A program made the position numbers and the translations under genes. The notes below the pieces were generated by a model. It searched no databases, had not been told where the DNA came from, and saw only the letters and a program-made list of their open reading frames with translations. A stretch of 64,000 nucleotides of DNA from Stenotrophomonas rhizophila (GTDB lineage Bacteria > Pseudomonadota > Gammaproteobacteria > Xanthomonadales > Xanthomonadaceae), in NCBI RefSeq assembly GCF_003651185.1, contig NZ_RCDC01000004.1, positions 854,659 through 918,658 of the forward strand. The letters run 5' to 3'. Position 1 is the stretch's first letter; every line of letters begins with the position of its first letter. Shown here in pieces: positions 62,277-64,000 of the stretch.

Positions 62277-64000
62277 ATGACTGCCCTCCCGAATCGCTCC
62301 ATCGCCCCTGCCCCATCCCTGCTCGCCGCTGCCTTGCTGGCCAGCCTTGCCGCCACCGACATCGCCCATGCCGCGCCCGCCGGTCAGGCGGTCACCCTGG
62401 ATGCGGTGAACGTCACCGCCGCCGACGCCACCGAGGCGGCGCGCCGCGCGCTCGACCGGGTCCCCGGTGCAGGCAACGTGGTGGATCTGGCGCAGGTCGG
62501 CCAGGGCCGCATCGCCGGCACGGCCGATGTACTCGCCTACCAGCCCGGCATCAGCGCGCAGAGCGCCGGCAATGAAGGCGTCAAGGTCTCCATCCGCGGC
62601 TCGGGCCTCAACCGCGCGCCGGGTGCGCATGCCTCCGGCCTGTCGGTCTCGCTGGATGGTCTGCCGCTGACCGGCCCGGGTGGCACGCCTTACGAGCTGC
62701 TGGAGCCGCTGTGGCTGAGCCGCGTCGAGGTCCTGCGCGGCGCCAACGGGTTCGAGCGCGGCGCGCTGGCCTTGGGCGGTGCGGTCAACTACATCACCCG
62801 CAGTGGCCGCGATACGCCCGGGCTGGAGCTGCACTACGAAGCTGGCGCACGCGGCTACCAGAAGCGCGGGATCAGCCTGGGTGGCGTGCGGGACGCGGTC
62901 GATTACTTCATCGCCTACACCGACAGCGAGTACGACGGCTATCAGCAGCACGCTGCCGGCAAGGGCAAGGGTGCGGTGGCCAACCTAGGCTGGCAGCTCA
63001 CGCCGGATCTGGAGACGCGCTTCTTCCTGCGCTACCGCGAGACCGATCACGAAACCCCGGGGCGCCTGACCCGCGCGCAGATCCGCAACGATCCCCGCGC
63101 CGCCAACCCGGCCAACGTGGCCATCGATGCGCGCCGCCCGCAGCCGGGCAGCACCTGGGTGGGCAACACCACTACCTACACGATCGATGAAGATTCGTCG
63201 CTGCAGGCCGGCCTCGTCTATCACAAGTACCCGATGGACTTGAACGAGAGCCTGTACCGCCAGCAGCTGGAGTACGCCAACCTCAACGGCACGCTGGACT
63301 ACCGCCGCCGGCACGCGCTGTTCGGGCATGACAGCGTGACCACGATCGGCCTGCGCGTCACCCACGATCTGGATGCCAACGTGCGCGAGACCCTGCGCTT
63401 TGCCAGCAACGGCTACGCCGCCGGCACGCACACCCGCGACGTTGAGCATTACGGCACCGACAGCGTGCTGCACATCGGCAATGATCTGGCGCTGAGCGAC
63501 ACGCTGCGCCTGCAGACCGGCATGGCGTTGATCCACACCCGGCGCGATGTGCAGGTCACCTGGCCGGCGACGGCGGAGAAACTGTCCGAGCGCCAGTGGG
63601 ATTACGCGCCGCGGCTGGGTTTCACTTGGCAGCAGACGCCGCAGACGCAGTGGTTCGGCAACCTGAGCCGCTCGGTGGAACCTGCGCATCCGTGGTCGAT
63701 GATCTGGGGCTCGAACAAGTATTTCGCCGCCGGCAACGGTGCCTCCACGGGCCGCCAGCGCGCGCCGGTGAACCTGGACAACCAGACCGCGACCACGCTG
63801 GAACTCGGCGCACGCGGCGACAGCGCACTCGGCCGCTGGGAGCTGACCAGCTATTACGCTTGCCTCAACCACGAACTGCTCACCGTGGAAGTGCAGCCGG
63901 TGCCGAACCTGTTCATCGCCGAATCCAACGCCAGCCCGACCGTGCACCGCGGCATCGAAGCTGGTCTGGACAGTGCGCTGTGGCAAGGCGTCGGCGGGCG
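62277..64000 (+). CDS. FecA-like TonB-dependent receptor, cut by window edge
   Basis: Outer-membrane receptor with a signal peptide (PSLLAAALLASLAATDIAHA), a TonB-box-like VTLDAVNVTA and a plug domain (GTADVLAYQPGISAQSAGNE, KVSIRGSGLNR, RVEVLRGANGFERGALALGG, AVNYITRSGRDTPG). The barrel follows and runs off the right edge after about 574 residues, open throughout. The pattern resembles FecA-type ferric-citrate or related siderophore receptors, though it lacks an obvious N-terminal signalling domain. ATG 62277 is the conserved start. No sigma/anti-sigma pair lies upstream. Confidence 0.88.
   Translation, partial: MTALPNRSIAPAPSLLAAALLASLAATDIAHAAPAGQAVTLDAVNVTAADATEAARRALDRVPGAGNVVDLAQVGQGRIAGTADVLAYQPGISAQSAGNEGVKVSIRGSGLNRAPGAHASGLSVSLDGLPLTGPGGTPYELLEPLWLSRVEVLRGANGFERGALALGGAVNYITRSGRDTPGLELHYEAGARGYQKRGISLGGVRDAVDYFIAYTDSEYDGYQQHAAGKGKGAVANLGWQLTPDLETRFFLRYRETDHETPGRLTRAQIRNDPRAANPANVAIDARRPQPGSTWVGNTTTYTIDEDSSLQAGLVYHKYPMDLNESLYRQQLEYANLNGTLDYRRRHALFGHDSVTTIGLRVTHDLDANVRETLRFASNGYAAGTHTRDVEHYGTDSVLHIGNDLALSDTLRLQTGMALIHTRRDVQVTWPATAEKLSERQWDYAPRLGFTWQQTPQTQWFGNLSRSVEPAHPWSMIWGSNKYFAAGNGASTGRQRAPVNLDNQTATTLELGARGDSALGRWELTSYYACLNHELLTVEVQPVPNLFIAESNASPTVHRGIEAGLDSALWQGVGG

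Overview
The window looks like a chromosome segment of a high-GC gammaproteobacterium of the Xanthomonadaceae, most likely Stenotrophomonas. Support comes from the serC-pheA-aroA order, a hutC/F/I/H/G/U cluster, TonB-dependent receptors at both ends, and GTAG-headed palindromic repeats of the kind known from Stenotrophomonas. Species cannot be fixed by reading alone.

Layout. 1-6.1 kb: a receptor cut by the left edge, an exported tandem OsmC protein, an NTF2-like protein beside a TetR regulator broken by a stop codon, and isopentenyl-diphosphate isomerase. 6.2-16.4 kb: an OmpR/EnvZ-type two-component pair, then a compact eight-gene run: UbiD decarboxylase, UbiX flavin prenyltransferase, DUF554, PNPOx-like protein, exported beta-helix protein, DsbB, OprB-type porin and an exported type I dehydroquinate dehydratase. 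This run reads best as a periplasmic quinate/shikimate branch (porin, DHQ dehydratase, candidate DHS dehydratase) feeding protocatechuate to a UbiD/UbiX decarboxylase that would give catechol.

16.4-35.9 kb: an accessory region of lower GC, bounded on the right by a tyrosine integrase (plus the remains of a second) against a tRNA-Ser gene. It holds an aldehyde dehydrogenase, ankyrin-type proteins, signalling proteins (BLUF photoreceptor, LuxR-type response regulator, GAF-GGDEF-EAL protein, membrane diguanylate cyclase), two related zinc-ribbon proteins and several decayed genes. I did not find the matching left attachment site.

36-49 kb is core-like: LysR/azoR pair, membrane OB-fold protein, SH3 protein, serS, two TonB-like proteins, aroA/pheA/serC, an FHA membrane protein, two polyhydroxyalkanoate-granule proteins and a membrane-anchored nuclease-like protein. 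49.2-56.7 kb is a complete histidine-utilisation cluster (hutFC leftward, hutIHGU rightward) with a HutC-type operator between the two arms.

The most striking part is 56.7-60.3 kb. Two AT-richer genes, a GHKL ATPase and a 740-residue protein with phosphoribosyltransferase-like segments, sit three bases apart directly behind hutU. They are flanked by a roughly 210-bp direct repeat of the hutU 3' end; the outer copy is decayed and lies next to what looks like the original operon terminator. This is a clean cargo insertion with the look of a conflict or defence module, and I do not recognise the pairing as a named system. The window closes with an exported serine hydrolase and a FecA-like receptor cut by the right edge.
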